DNA of 19,762 nucleotides from assembly GCA_002497895.1 (NCBI GenBank), contig DAFD01000044.1, forward strand, positions 1-19,762, written 5' to 3'. This DNA is from Euryarchaeota archaeon UBA175. GTDB lineage: Archaea > Thermoplasmatota > Poseidoniia > Poseidoniales > Thalassarchaeaceae. The position numbers and the translations under genes were made by a program. The notes beneath the pieces are model-generated. The model saw nothing but the letters and a program-made list of their open reading frames with translations, was not told the origin of the DNA and did no database searches. This document shows positions 1-7,759 of the stretch, in pieces (within the stretch, counting starts at the first letter, position 1; every line of letters starts with the position of its first letter).

Positions 1-723
1 CCTCATTGCAGTGAGTGGGTGTTCGCTGGTGGCAATGAGGTAGTACTTGTCCGGCTCGATGCCGTACATGACCGTCTCAAAATCGGCGAGATCCGTGACA
101 CCCTCGTAGGCCTCCCGATTCATCATCAATGGAGGATGGACGAGGGTGTAACCGCGTTCCATCAGGAAGTTGGCCGTGTAATTCTGCAAGGCCATCTCAA
201 GACGCGCGAGGTCGCCTTGTAGGAAGTAGAAGCGAGAACCTGCTACCTTTGCTCCGCGCGCGAGGTCGACCCAGCCATTTGCTTCGATTAGATCGTTATG
301 CGTGCGCGCCTCGAAGCCCAACTCCACCTTTTCGCCATGCAAACTGTGGAGTGTATTCTTCTGGTCATCCTCACCAACCGGCACCGAATCGTGTAACACA
401 TTCGGGACACGCATCCGAGCAGCATCGCGCTCGGCCAAGCAAGAATCAACGCGTTCGCCGAGCGCATCAATCTGCGCACCCAAGTCGGACACCTCTGCGA
501 GAATCGCGTCCGCGGTCGCTGAATCGCCTGATTTCTTGGCTACCGCAATTCCACGCGCAGCCTCATTTCGCTTCTTTCTCAATTGGTCAGCATCGTATCT
601 TGTCTGACGCCATTCTTCATCGAGGCGGATTACCGCATCGATGTGTTCGTGAGGCAAGTCACGCTTGTCATGGTCAGCCCTCAGCACATCCGCGTGCTCT
701 CGGAACATGGTCATGTCAAGCAT
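1..723 (-). CDS. serS: Seryl-tRNA synthetase, N-terminal 241 residues (3' end beyond window)
   Basis: Class II aminoacyl-tRNA synthetase that charges tRNA-Ser in the cytoplasm. The frame opens with ATG at 723-721 (protein starts MLDMTMFREHADVL) and stays open to base 1, so the C-terminal catalytic half lies outside the window. Residues about 27-100 are the charged, Lys/Arg/Glu/Asp-rich helical hairpin that grips the tRNA long arm (RKKRNEAARGIAVAKKSGD region). The catalytic domain then begins, with a typical SerRS run GSRFYFLQGDLARLE, LVHPPLMMNREAYEG and, at the edge, YLIATSEHPLTAM, the stretch that precedes motif 2. An in-frame stop (TGA, 744-742) lies 18 bases upstream, so the start is well bounded. 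It follows the presenilin-like gene on the same strand after 91 bases. The bacterial/common SerRS type is indicated, not the rare methanogen type, because the long-arm-binding coiled coil is present. Confidence 0.95.
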   Translation of the reverse strand, partial: MLDMTMFREHADVLRADHDKRDLPHEHIDAVIRLDEEWRQTRYDADQLRKKRNEAARGIAVAKKSGDSATADAILAEVSDLGAQIDALGERVDSCLAERDAARMRVPNVLHDSVPVGEDDQKNTLHSLHGEKVELGFEARTHNDLIEANGWVDLARGAKVAGSRFYFLQGDLARLEMALQNYTANFLMERGYTLVHPPLMMNREAYEGVTDLADFETVMYGIEPDKYYLIATSEHPLTAMR

Positions 724-814
724 GGCGACCGAAGTGAAGGGTCAGCCCTCCTGCCTTCAATGAATCGGGGAATACCGGCCCGAGCCCCGTTGAAAGGAGC
801 CAGAGAGCGAAGCC

Positions 815-1882
815 TCACAGGAATGTAATCGCCTGGAATAGTGGTCCGATATCGTATGCGTAGATGCCGCTGACAAGATATCCAAGAATTGCTCCACCAT
901 TCAGTAGTGGCAAACCCGGCTGTGGCTTACCTTGTGCGACGAAATACATCAGAGCGACATAACCGACCAAACCGCCAATCAAAGTCCCAATACCGACCAC
1001 CAATTGAGCGAGGTGAATTTCACCGAAGGCATTCCACACCTCGGGCCCCCATTCTGGCAGGAAGGAGAGCGCTGAAATCACCAGCATACCAGGGAAAATG
1101 ACGTCTCCAAGACCCATGAAAAGTGCATCTCGACTCTTTTTCTTCGGTCGAAGCCTTTCGGCTTCGTCGACCATTTCAGCCTCCATCACACCATCATAGC
1201 CGGGTGGAGGAGGTGCCATCTCGCCCGCATTACTTGAATCGCGCATGATATCGCCTTCTTGGTCGAGGAAGGAGTAGCCCTTTTCCTTCGGTGAAACCAG
1301 TAAAACCGGTAATTTGAGCCCAATCATCGTGTCAGCTAGTTCCAGCATGTGTTTGCTCTTGTGAACGGCCCAGTAATCGTAAATCGCCGCTAACAACATG
1401 AAGATAATCACCAAAGTTGGAACGAATGAAATTCCGATCATCACGATGACTCCGGCCCCAACCATCACACCGACGCTATTGACCACATACCACTCTGGGT
1501 AACGGTGCAAGGCAACCATGCCAGCGATTGTAATTACTAGAGCGCTGAGGCCGACACTCGCGGGTGTTGCGAAGCCAGCCAGATAGAGGATGATGAGAGT
1601 GAATGGCTGGAGGGCGTAGAATAGACTGAGACCGAGCGCAAGCATGACGATTCCTTTGATCAGTGCTTCGAGTCCCTTGCGCGCGAGCCATATGATTGCG
1701 ACTGTGAAGACGCCAATCAACACCAATTCTAAGAGAATGAAACCGGATTTCGTCGTGCCTTCTTCACCAAAAGCGCGGGCCTCGGGAATATCGTAAAGTG
1801 GCTGGATGAACATACCGATTCCGATGGTCCCAATGAACATCGCAGCCATGCCAGCCATGGACTCCCATTGATCAATCATCAT
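815..1882 (-). CDS. Presenilin-like A22 intramembrane aspartyl protease
   Basis: Polytopic membrane protein of 355 residues. Both presenilin/SPP-type catalytic aspartates are visible: D169 in YDYWAVHKSKHM and D260 in the GLGD motif (MGLGDVIFPGM). The third signature, PAL in presenilins, reads PGL here (residues 322-324, in QPGLPLLNGGAILGY). About eight or nine hydrophobic segments are present. A hydrophilic loop at about 200-250, with a proline run and an RPKKKSR stretch, separates the two catalytic helices, as in presenilins. It should cleave transmembrane segments of membrane proteins; the substrate is unknown. The frame is open upstream to 2212, but that part overlaps folC on the other strand, lacks membrane character and is very Ser/Arg rich. 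I therefore start at the ATG at 1882 (MMIDQW); the adjacent ATG at 1879 is equally possible. It is divergent from folC across 106 bases. Confidence 0.87.
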   Translation of the reverse strand: MMIDQWESMAGMAAMFIGTIGIGMFIQPLYDIPEARAFGEEGTTKSGFILLELVLIGVFTVAIIWLARKGLEALIKGIVMLALGLSLFYALQPFTLIILYLAGFATPASVGLSALVITIAGMVALHRYPEWYVVNSVGVMVGAGVIVMIGISFVPTLVIIFMLLAAIYDYWAVHKSKHMLELADTMIGLKLPVLLVSPKEKGYSFLDQEGDIMRDSSNAGEMAPPPPGYDGVMEAEMVDEAERLRPKKKSRDALFMGLGDVIFPGMLVISALSFLPEWGPEVWNAFGEIHLAQLVVGIGTLIGGLVGYVALMYFVAQGKPQPGLPLLNGGAILGYLVSGIYAYDIGPLFQAITFL

Positions 1883-1988
1883 GTCGATGACACTTTCACT
1901 TTCTGCGGACACACCCTCCACGAACTTCAAGGACCATATCACATTGACCCGTTCCCGCACTGCTGTAACCGACGGCTCAGGTGAGACT

Positions 1989-3197
1989 ATGAATGCACGA
2001 GAATGGCTCGACGACCTCCGATTCGCAGGTATGAGGCTAGGCCTTGAGCGGGCCGAGGAGCTACTAGAGCGCCTCGGGAACCCACAGCTTGAATTTCCTT
2101 CAATCCACGTCGCTGGATCTAATGGAAAAGGGTCGCTCTGCGTCCAACTTTCGGCCAACGCAGCGGCTTCTGGCCTATGCGTTGGCTTGTTCACAACACC
2201 ACACCTCGTCATGGTCGAAGAGCGAATAAGAGTCGACGGTCGACCGATAGACTCGGCTGACTTCGACAGACATGTCGAGGCGATTAAGGCAGCGGCGAAT
2301 GAAGGAGATCTTCTCGAACCGACATTCTACGAGGTTACTTTCATCGCCGCCATGCTGCATTTTGCCGAAGCCGGCATTGAGCGCGCCATCATTGAGACGG
2401 GACTCGGTGGACGAGGCGATGCAACTTGCCTCGTCGATGCCGATCTATGTATCATCACGACGATTTCACTAGATCACACCGAGGTGCTCGGAGAGACCCT
2501 GTCCGAAATCGCTCGTGAGAAAGCCGGCATTTATCGCCCCGGCGTACCGCTCATCGCTCTTGAGTCGGACGACCCAGAAGTAGCCGCTATCATCTCCGAG
2601 ATTGCGGGCGATGATTTCTACATACATCAGAAGGACCCATACGAATCGCCTTGGGAAACTTGGCGAGAATTATCCATCATGGTTTCCTTATTGATGAATT
2701 GGGGCCCTAACCAAGCTGAGTGCAGATGGCCGGGGCGTTCACCAGGATGGAAACCAACCAATATGCAATATGATGTAAAATTCAGTGCGGCCCACAATGA
2801 CGAGGGTTTTGACGCGGAATTATCTCGAATCGAAGAACCATGCGTCTTCCTCATCGGGATGTCGCAAAAGGACGATATCCTGCAAGCGACGTCATCCTTA
2901 GCTTCGGAATTATACCATTCTCCAACTTTCCGTCATATCGTCGTGAGTAAGCCGACGTCGGGTCGTTTACCCGCCATCGAACCTGCTGAGCTTGCTGATA
3001 CAATTTGCTCAAATAGGCTCGACCCCCCTCTCCTAATCGACAACCCAATTCAGGCCTTTGAGTGGGCACAAATAATGGCCCGACAAGCCGGGGTACAGTT
3101 GGTCGTGATGGGTAGCATTTACCTCATCGGAGATATCCTCAAGCATTGGTGTGAGAACAATGGACTCGACCTTCGTGATGAGTTGAGCGTTCATTGA
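1989..3197 (+). CDS. folC: Folylpolyglutamate synthase / dihydrofolate synthase (Mur ligase family)
   Basis: ATP-dependent ligase that adds glutamate to (dihydro)folates or dihydropteroate in the cytoplasm. The 402-residue protein has the FolC N-terminus: P-loop HVAGSNGKGSLC (40-51), then TTPHLVMVEERIRVDG (69-84), EVTFIAAMLHFAE, IIETGLGGRGDATC (134-147) and the ISLDHTEVLG metal/ATP loop (159-168). The C-terminal glutamate-ligase domain is more diverged: WPGR (247-250), AAHN where most families read DGAHN, and the late MGSIYLIGDIL. It is somewhat shorter than the usual 420-440 residues, mainly in the middle linker. The start is ATG 1989, chosen because AGGTGA at 1979-1984 lies four bases upstream and residue 1 begins the conserved domain; the open frame back to 1881 would run into the divergent presenilin-like gene. 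The next gene follows closely on the same strand. Confidence 0.92.
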   Translation: MNAREWLDDLRFAGMRLGLERAEELLERLGNPQLEFPSIHVAGSNGKGSLCVQLSANAAASGLCVGLFTTPHLVMVEERIRVDGRPIDSADFDRHVEAIKAAANEGDLLEPTFYEVTFIAAMLHFAEAGIERAIIETGLGGRGDATCLVDADLCIITTISLDHTEVLGETLSEIAREKAGIYRPGVPLIALESDDPEVAAIISEIAGDDFYIHQKDPYESPWETWRELSIMVSLLMNWGPNQAECRWPGRSPGWKPTNMQYDVKFSAAHNDEGFDAELSRIEEPCVFLIGMSQKDDILQATSSLASELYHSPTFRHIVVSKPTSGRLPAIEPAELADTICSNRLDPPLLIDNPIQAFEWAQIMARQAGVQLVVMGSIYLIGDILKHWCENNGLDLRDELSVH

Positions 3198-3232
3198 GAG
3201 TCAAAAGGGATGACCCACTTCGGGTGCTGCGC

Positions 3233-3556
3233 ATGACCTCCAACAGCGACGACAAGGTGGAAGTGAAAGTCACCGTCGAGTCGAAAGACACGAGCTCGAA
3301 AGTCATCCTAATCCTACTCATCTTGGTCCTTTCCGGATTGATGATTGCTGTGATGATGAAAGGCGGCCCTGAAGCGCTCTTGTCCGATGTCAATCGCGGA
3401 GTAGGTAACTGTGGCGACGGAGTTGACAATGACAAAGGTGGCCAGGCCGACCGAGACGATCCTGATTGCTACAAGAATCCAGAAGTCTGGGATGGCTATG
3501 ACCCGAACCGCTCTGAGGCGAATCGAGATAACGACCCGCCGGGTGGTCGACCCTGA
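3233..3556 (+). CDS. Small membrane-anchored protein with Cys/Asp-rich CGDGVDND motif
   Basis: A 107-residue protein of unknown function. Residues 1-23 are polar. Residues 24-42 form one transmembrane helix (VILILLILVLSGLMIAVMM). The remainder is hydrophilic and probably faces outside. The outer part holds a motif with two cysteines about 20 residues apart (C60 and C79) around GDGVDND...DDPDC. It resembles the short Cys/Asp-rich calcium-loop-like repeats (CxDGxDNDxDGxxDxxDPxC) found in many bacterial surface proteins. Calcium binding and a C60-C79 disulfide are inferences. The tail is rich in Asn, Asp and Pro. A TTG at 3194, overlapping the folC stop, would add 13 basic residues; I prefer ATG 3233. 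It sits between folC and the dCMP deaminase on the same strand, so it is probably cotranscribed, although nothing suggests a shared pathway. Confidence 0.7.
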   Translation: MTSNSDDKVEVKVTVESKDTSSKVILILLILVLSGLMIAVMMKGGPEALLSDVNRGVGNCGDGVDNDKGGQADRDDPDCYKNPEVWDGYDPNRSEANRDNDPPGGRP

Positions 3557-3565
3557 GGTGAAGTC

Positions 3566-4003
3566 ATGAGTACGAAATGGGATACACGATTTCTTGGTCT
3601 CGCCAAGCACATTTCGGGTTGGTCAAAGGATCCCTCGACCAAGGTCGGATGCGTCGTAGTTGGCGAGGACCGCGAGGTGCGCTCAACAGGATTCAACGGA
3701 TTCCCGCGTGGAATCGAGGATACGGCGGAGCGACTGAACAATCGTGAGATGAAGTATCCTATGATTTGCCACGCCGAGGAGAATGCCATCATGCACGCGG
3801 CACGGATTGGTATCTCTCTGAAGGGCTGCACTGCGTACGTCACTTGGCCACCTTGCTCGCGTTGTGCTCGCTCACTGATACAAGCCGGAGTCCTCGAAGT
3901 CGTCTATCCGGCTGATTCAGAAATCCCCGATCGCTGGCAGGAAGATTTTGAGATCGCCACAAGTATGTTCAATGAATCAGGCGTATCCTATCGCTCAGCC
4001 TGA
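3566..4003 (+). CDS. Deoxycytidylate (dCMP) deaminase family protein
   Basis: Zinc-dependent deaminase of the cytidine/deoxycytidylate family, expected to convert dCMP to dUMP for thymidylate synthesis in the cytoplasm. The 145-residue length is normal for the family. Catalytic residues are clear: H69 and E71 in CHAEENAIMHA and the zinc cysteines C97 and C100 in WPPCSRCARSLIQAG. The N-terminal part has the family signature KDPSTKVGCVVVGEDREVRSTGFNGFPRG split over residues 21-49. The start ATG 3566 is supported by GAGGTGA at 3555-3561, which overlaps the stop codon of the preceding gene, so translational coupling is plausible. Its stop abuts the end of the convergent kinase gene with no gap. 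A broader ComE/riboflavin-type deaminase is an alternative, but the TGFNGFPRG segment favours dCMP deaminase. Confidence 0.88.
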   Translation: MSTKWDTRFLGLAKHISGWSKDPSTKVGCVVVGEDREVRSTGFNGFPRGIEDTAERLNNREMKYPMICHAEENAIMHAARIGISLKGCTAYVTWPPCSRCARSLIQAGVLEVVYPADSEIPDRWQEDFEIATSMFNESGVSYRSA

Positions 4004-4612
4004 TTACTCAGATAAGAGAACCCAGAGTTCCTCGAGATCAGAGTGTAACTCCTCTAAACTTCCATCGTTCACCAAAATTAGGTCCGCCAGTGCTGCGGTT
4101 GCGTTCAGAGCCTGTCCTGATTCATCCTTGGCAACCGCCTCTACCTCTTCATTAGCGAAGAAGGTCTCTTTGTCAGAAATATCACCAGTTCTTGCACGGG
4201 ATTGTGCTCTTTGCCAGCGTGCTTCCATTCCCGCTCGAACCTCGATTAGAATGAAATCCTCACGCTGTCGTAGGGCTTTGACTTCACCTGGTGTACGAAT
4301 TGAATCGATGACAGCATTCTCTCCGTCTATTCTCTCGAGTAACATTTCGGCGAGGATGCCAGTTCCACCAACTCGGCGTAATTCATTACCGCCCTCGATT
4401 AAGTTCTCTCGAGATTCTTCGATTCCTTTCTCTTTGAGATGAGCACGAATAGAATCAGAGCAGGATTCGCTGCTCAATCCTTTGGAAACAAGCCAAGCCA
4501 CAACTGTAGATTTACCCGAGGCATAGCGGCCGGTCAGACCTATCAGCACACCCCTCCGATAGGTTGGCGTTCCATATCGGTTTCTAACTCCAATAACGGC
4601 GTGTTCTGGCAT
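4004..4612 (-). CDS. UPF0200 / dephospho-CoA kinase-like P-loop kinase
   Basis: P-loop NTPase of about 202 residues. Walker A is GRYASGKST (28-36), preceded by a hydrophobic strand VLIGLTG, as in dephospho-CoA kinases and the archaeal UPF0200 family. Other family-like parts are VIDSIRTPGEVKALR (101-115), a basic lid-like segment RAQSRARTGDISDKE and the ending ADLILVNDGSLEEL (176-189). UPF0200 proteins are predicted nucleotide kinases; the substrate here is not determined. The start is uncertain. ATG 4612 overlaps the helicase gene by 29 bases and adds about 21 residues before the kinase fold. GTG at 4549 would begin VLIGLTG directly, giving 181 residues, which is closer to the family norm and lies just behind GGAGG, although spaced only three bases. 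It is transcribed after the Lhr gene and probably coupled to it. Confidence 0.78.
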   Translation of the reverse strand: MPEHAVIGVRNRYGTPTYRRGVLIGLTGRYASGKSTVVAWLVSKGLSSESCSDSIRAHLKEKGIEESRENLIEGGNELRRVGGTGILAEMLLERIDGENAVIDSIRTPGEVKALRQREDFILIEVRAGMEARWQRAQSRARTGDISDKETFFANEEVEAVAKDESGQALNATAALADLILVNDGSLEELHSDLEELWVLLSE

Positions 4613-7600
4613 ATTGCAGCTCAGCGTTGTGTATGGCTCGCAGCAACTTGACTCGGTTACCTCGGGTATGACCTCGCAAGAGCCTCGTTGCGGTTTCCTC
4701 ACCCACTCCTCTGCCCATCAAGGCCAACACAGCATCGTGGCCATGGGTTCGGATGAGTTCTGCATTCTTTTTCATGCGTGCGCGCTCTTTGGGATCTTCG
4801 CTGGCAACCCAGCCAGCGAGCATGGATTCCATGCGTTCTGGTGCGCACGCTCGCATCGTGCCGCTGCACTTTGGGCACGGCTCGATACGGTCCTCCATTC
4901 TCCCGACGCGCTTGTGCGTCTTGTCTTGACAATTGAGACAGATGAGCACTGCTCGCTCTGCTACAAGTCGTGTTTCTAGACGCTCGCGAAGCTGTGCATC
5001 AGACCAGGCAGGTAGAAGCAGATCACGCTCGGACTTTGGTGAGAGTCCGAGCGGTCCGCTAGCTGTGTGAATAACCTCGACCTTGCCTGATTGAATTTCG
5101 CGGATGAGATCCATCGTACCTTCGATGTCCATCCGTTCATGGAAAAGTTTTGACAGCGCTTCCTCGACCACTGGCGTTCCTCGGTAGCGCTGCATCAGAC
5201 CCTGCAGATTTACCCGTCGAGGATCGACTGCCTTCTCCAGAACACCCATTTTTCGGGCGACTTGAACGATACGCCAGCGCAAGGCACGACCGTTGGGGAT
5301 TGTCATCCGTAGAATAGTTTCGAGGGCTTCTGGAGAGGTCTCAGTGAGCCATTCGATGACGTGACCAACTGTGGTTCCTGGGACTTGGAAGGCGATGCGA
5401 TAGGGGTCGATCAGTGTCGTTCCCATCTTACCTTCACGCATCGATCCCATTGCTTGTATGAAATGCGCAAGGGTCTCGTTGATTCTACTTCCTCGGCAGG
5501 TATTCAACACGATTGCTTTCTCTCGCATCTCGACGGTCAGCGTGGTATCGGTGGGTAGGTATTCTGTGGCGTCGAGATGCTGAGCGACTGTGTTGAGCAG
5601 GTCTGTTCGCGCTTCGTTTGAAAGAGGGTATTCATCGTAGTCGAGATCTTTGGGTTGTGCCTCCAGCGCACCTATTGCAACCGCTGCACTGCGCCGTAAT
5701 CTGCCGACTTCTAGAGCCACTTCGATCGGCACAGGTGGTAATTCTCCAGACCACACCGGTGCCTCTCCAGTATCCTTGACTGGAGCGACGAGCAACTCAT
5801 TCTGCTCAGGATCTGCGTCGACTATCATCCAGGTTCGGCCGGCCATGACGAATCTTCGCGGTCGGCCGGCGTCGTCTTGCCCGGTGTCTGAGAGTGAGAG
5901 GACGAAGGCCTCGTCGACTGAGCCGAGAGAGCGGCGCGTGACGGCGTCTCTGACTCGGTAGGATATCTCGTCGGGAATCATCGAGATATGGTCGGTGCGG
6001 TTTCGACCAAGTTTACCCGCAGGTGAGAACCAACCCTCGGCGAGGGTTTCAGGGAGGTGAGGGGCCATGGCTCGGCGCCATCTCGACTTATCTCCGTCGG
6101 AGTGTTTCTCGTCCCATGGCGGGCGTTTTTCAGGAACGATATCTGCGGGCCTCGCATCTGCATTTGCCTTCTTTGCGAGGCCTTCCCAGAGTTTGGGGTG
6201 CCAAAGTGTGGCGTCGGATTGGAGAGGTTTGTCGATTAGTCTGATCAGCCAACGATCATCTAGAATTCGTAGCACTGCAAGGGTATCTTCTTCCTTCCAA
6301 TTTGGAAAAATTGTCGACCGATTGAGCAATTCGGTTGCTTGGGATAGCGGTACAACGCTTCTCTCAGCTGCCATCTGGAGGAATTGATTGGCGGCAACGA
6401 TGGCTGGCTCATAACGCCACTCAACTCCCTCGAGCTCTCCGGCCATTGCACGTCGTGCGATTACTGCACACTCAGCGATGTCGTCGATTTCCCAGGCAAG
6501 GACATCGCCGCGTCCGGTTCCGCCGAGATGATGCTCGGCGCGTCCGACGCGCTGCAGCATTCTGTCGACTGCCCGTGGACTGTTCAATTGGTGGACGCGT
6601 CGAATAGCGCCGATATCGATGCCGAGTTCAAGGCTTGAAGTACAGATTAGACCGTGTATCTTACCGGCGCGTAGAGCCTCTTCCATTTCTCGGCGAGTTT
6701 CGGCAGCTAGACTGCCGTGATGAACTCCAACCTCGATTTCTGGTACGATGGCAGAAAGGCGCTGTGCAACGGTTTCAGCAGATGAGCGTGAATTGACGAA
6801 GACCAGCGATGGCGGGTCTTCGATTAGGGTGTGAGCAAGGTGTCTGAAAGCGGCAATCGACTTTGGCGAAATACTCCATTCGCCCGCCAATAATTCGTCC
6901 TCGGGTGTCGGCGTCTCTCGATGTACGATCACTTCCGTGGTTCGGGGCGCTGGGCCAAAGATCGGCTCTGCATCAGCCGACATCCATCGCGCGACCTCGG
7001 CAGGGTTGCCGACGGTCGCTGACAATCCGATTCGTTGGAATCTTCCTCGAGCGTTTTCCAGACCAGAAATTCTCTCAAGTCCGATTAGCAATTGTGCTCC
7101 ACGCTCGCTGGCCGCCATATCGTGAACCTCATCGAGAACTACCGCCTTTACACCGGCCAAGTGCTGACGCAATCGACTCCCGAGTAGCATAATTTGCGCA
7201 GTTTCGGGAGTCGTTACCAACAGGTTAGGGGGTTTTTTTGACTGCTTAGTTCGCTCTTTCTGGCTAGTATCACCATGGCGCAGTCCCACACTTAGCCCCA
7301 ATGGCTCAAGCAACTTTGCCAACCTACGATCAATATCGCGATTCAATGCACGTAGCGGAGTGATATAGAGAATCGACAATCCATCCCATTCCTCCGCAAG
7401 CGCCCTAGAGGCGAGCGGTAAAACCGCCGCCTCGGTTTTCCCACTGCCCGTTGGTGCGACTAGAATTCTGTCTTTTCCAGCAACCAAATCAGCAGTCGCG
7501 GCTTCTTGAACAGGAGTCAAATTCCACCCACGCTCATCGACTAATTCCCGCACGCGTGGGTGCAGCAAGTCGAGGGCTCCGGAATCGCCCCCAGCGTTGG

Positions 7601-7625
7601 ACATCGACCATGTCGCCAAGTCCAC
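4584..7625 (-). CDS. lhr: Large DEAD/DEAH-box helicase, Lhr type, with C-terminal zinc ribbon
   Basis: ATP-dependent superfamily 2 helicase of 1013 residues, related to the Lhr family linked to DNA repair and replication-fork processing. Motifs in order: Q-like WNLTPVQ (34-40), motif I APTGSGKTEAA (57-67), Ia TPLRALNRD (89-97), Ib TTPETAQ, II DEVHD (165-169), III LSATVGN (201-207), IV LVFVNSRSSAET, V TSSLELGIDIG and VI QRVGRAEHHLGGTGRG (358-373). The winged-helix/Lhr-core region follows. Late in the protein are four cysteines spaced as a zinc ribbon, CLNC and CPKC (about 896-920), followed by a basic tail. The start is GTG 7625; an ATG at 7604 is an alternative that loses seven residues. The 3' end overlaps the kinase gene. 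The upstream 134 bases separate it from a divergent membrane-protein gene. Confidence 0.92.
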   Translation of the reverse strand: MDLATWSMSNAGGDSGALDLLHPRVRELVDERGWNLTPVQEAATADLVAGKDRILVAPTGSGKTEAAVLPLASRALAEEWDGLSILYITPLRALNRDIDRRLAKLLEPLGLSVGLRHGDTSQKERTKQSKKPPNLLVTTPETAQIMLLGSRLRQHLAGVKAVVLDEVHDMAASERGAQLLIGLERISGLENARGRFQRIGLSATVGNPAEVARWMSADAEPIFGPAPRTTEVIVHRETPTPEDELLAGEWSISPKSIAAFRHLAHTLIEDPPSLVFVNSRSSAETVAQRLSAIVPEIEVGVHHGSLAAETRREMEEALRAGKIHGLICTSSLELGIDIGAIRRVHQLNSPRAVDRMLQRVGRAEHHLGGTGRGDVLAWEIDDIAECAVIARRAMAGELEGVEWRYEPAIVAANQFLQMAAERSVVPLSQATELLNRSTIFPNWKEEDTLAVLRILDDRWLIRLIDKPLQSDATLWHPKLWEGLAKKANADARPADIVPEKRPPWDEKHSDGDKSRWRRAMAPHLPETLAEGWFSPAGKLGRNRTDHISMIPDEISYRVRDAVTRRSLGSVDEAFVLSLSDTGQDDAGRPRRFVMAGRTWMIVDADPEQNELLVAPVKDTGEAPVWSGELPPVPIEVALEVGRLRRSAAVAIGALEAQPKDLDYDEYPLSNEARTDLLNTVAQHLDATEYLPTDTTLTVEMREKAIVLNTCRGSRINETLAHFIQAMGSMREGKMGTTLIDPYRIAFQVPGTTVGHVIEWLTETSPEALETILRMTIPNGRALRWRIVQVARKMGVLEKAVDPRRVNLQGLMQRYRGTPVVEEALSKLFHERMDIEGTMDLIREIQSGKVEVIHTASGPLGLSPKSERDLLLPAWSDAQLRERLETRLVAERAVLICLNCQDKTHKRVGRMEDRIEPCPKCSGTMRACAPERMESMLAGWVASEDPKERARMKKNAELIRTHGHDAVLALMGRGVGEETATRLLRGHTRGNRVKLLRAIHNAELQYARTRRYWS

Positions 7626-7759
7626 CCAACATGAACCAATGGGTCAGTCATCAAGAGCCCCAACATTCGAGTGTTCAGGAAAGTAATTTCTCGTAATCAT
7701 CCACGGATCTGGAGATTAATCCATTGAACATCACGCGATAAGGGACATATCTCAGGAGC

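Noticed and set aside
129..737. 202-residue open frame on the plus strand
   Set aside because: It lies antisense to the clear seryl-tRNA synthetase frame, is Arg/His/Ser/Pro rich and shows no domain.
766..789. CGGGG...CCCCG stem between serS and the presenilin-like gene
   Set aside because: Only five pairs with a 14-base loop and no T run; not enough to call a terminator.
1881..1988. 36-residue upstream extension of FolC
   Set aside because: It lacks a Shine-Dalgarno site and overlaps the divergent gene's start; AGGTGA before ATG 1989 fits better.
1883..2212. 110-residue N-terminal extension of the presenilin-like protein
   Set aside because: It overlaps the conserved P-loop part of folC on the other strand and is Ser/Arg rich without any membrane or catalytic feature.
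3948..4442. 164-residue plus-strand frame
   Set aside because: Antisense shadow of the UPF0200-like kinase, Ser/Arg rich and without motifs.
7626..7759. Divergent gap between lhr and the membrane protein searched for TATA boxes or a small RNA
   Set aside because: No convincing TATA element, palindrome or structured RNA was seen.
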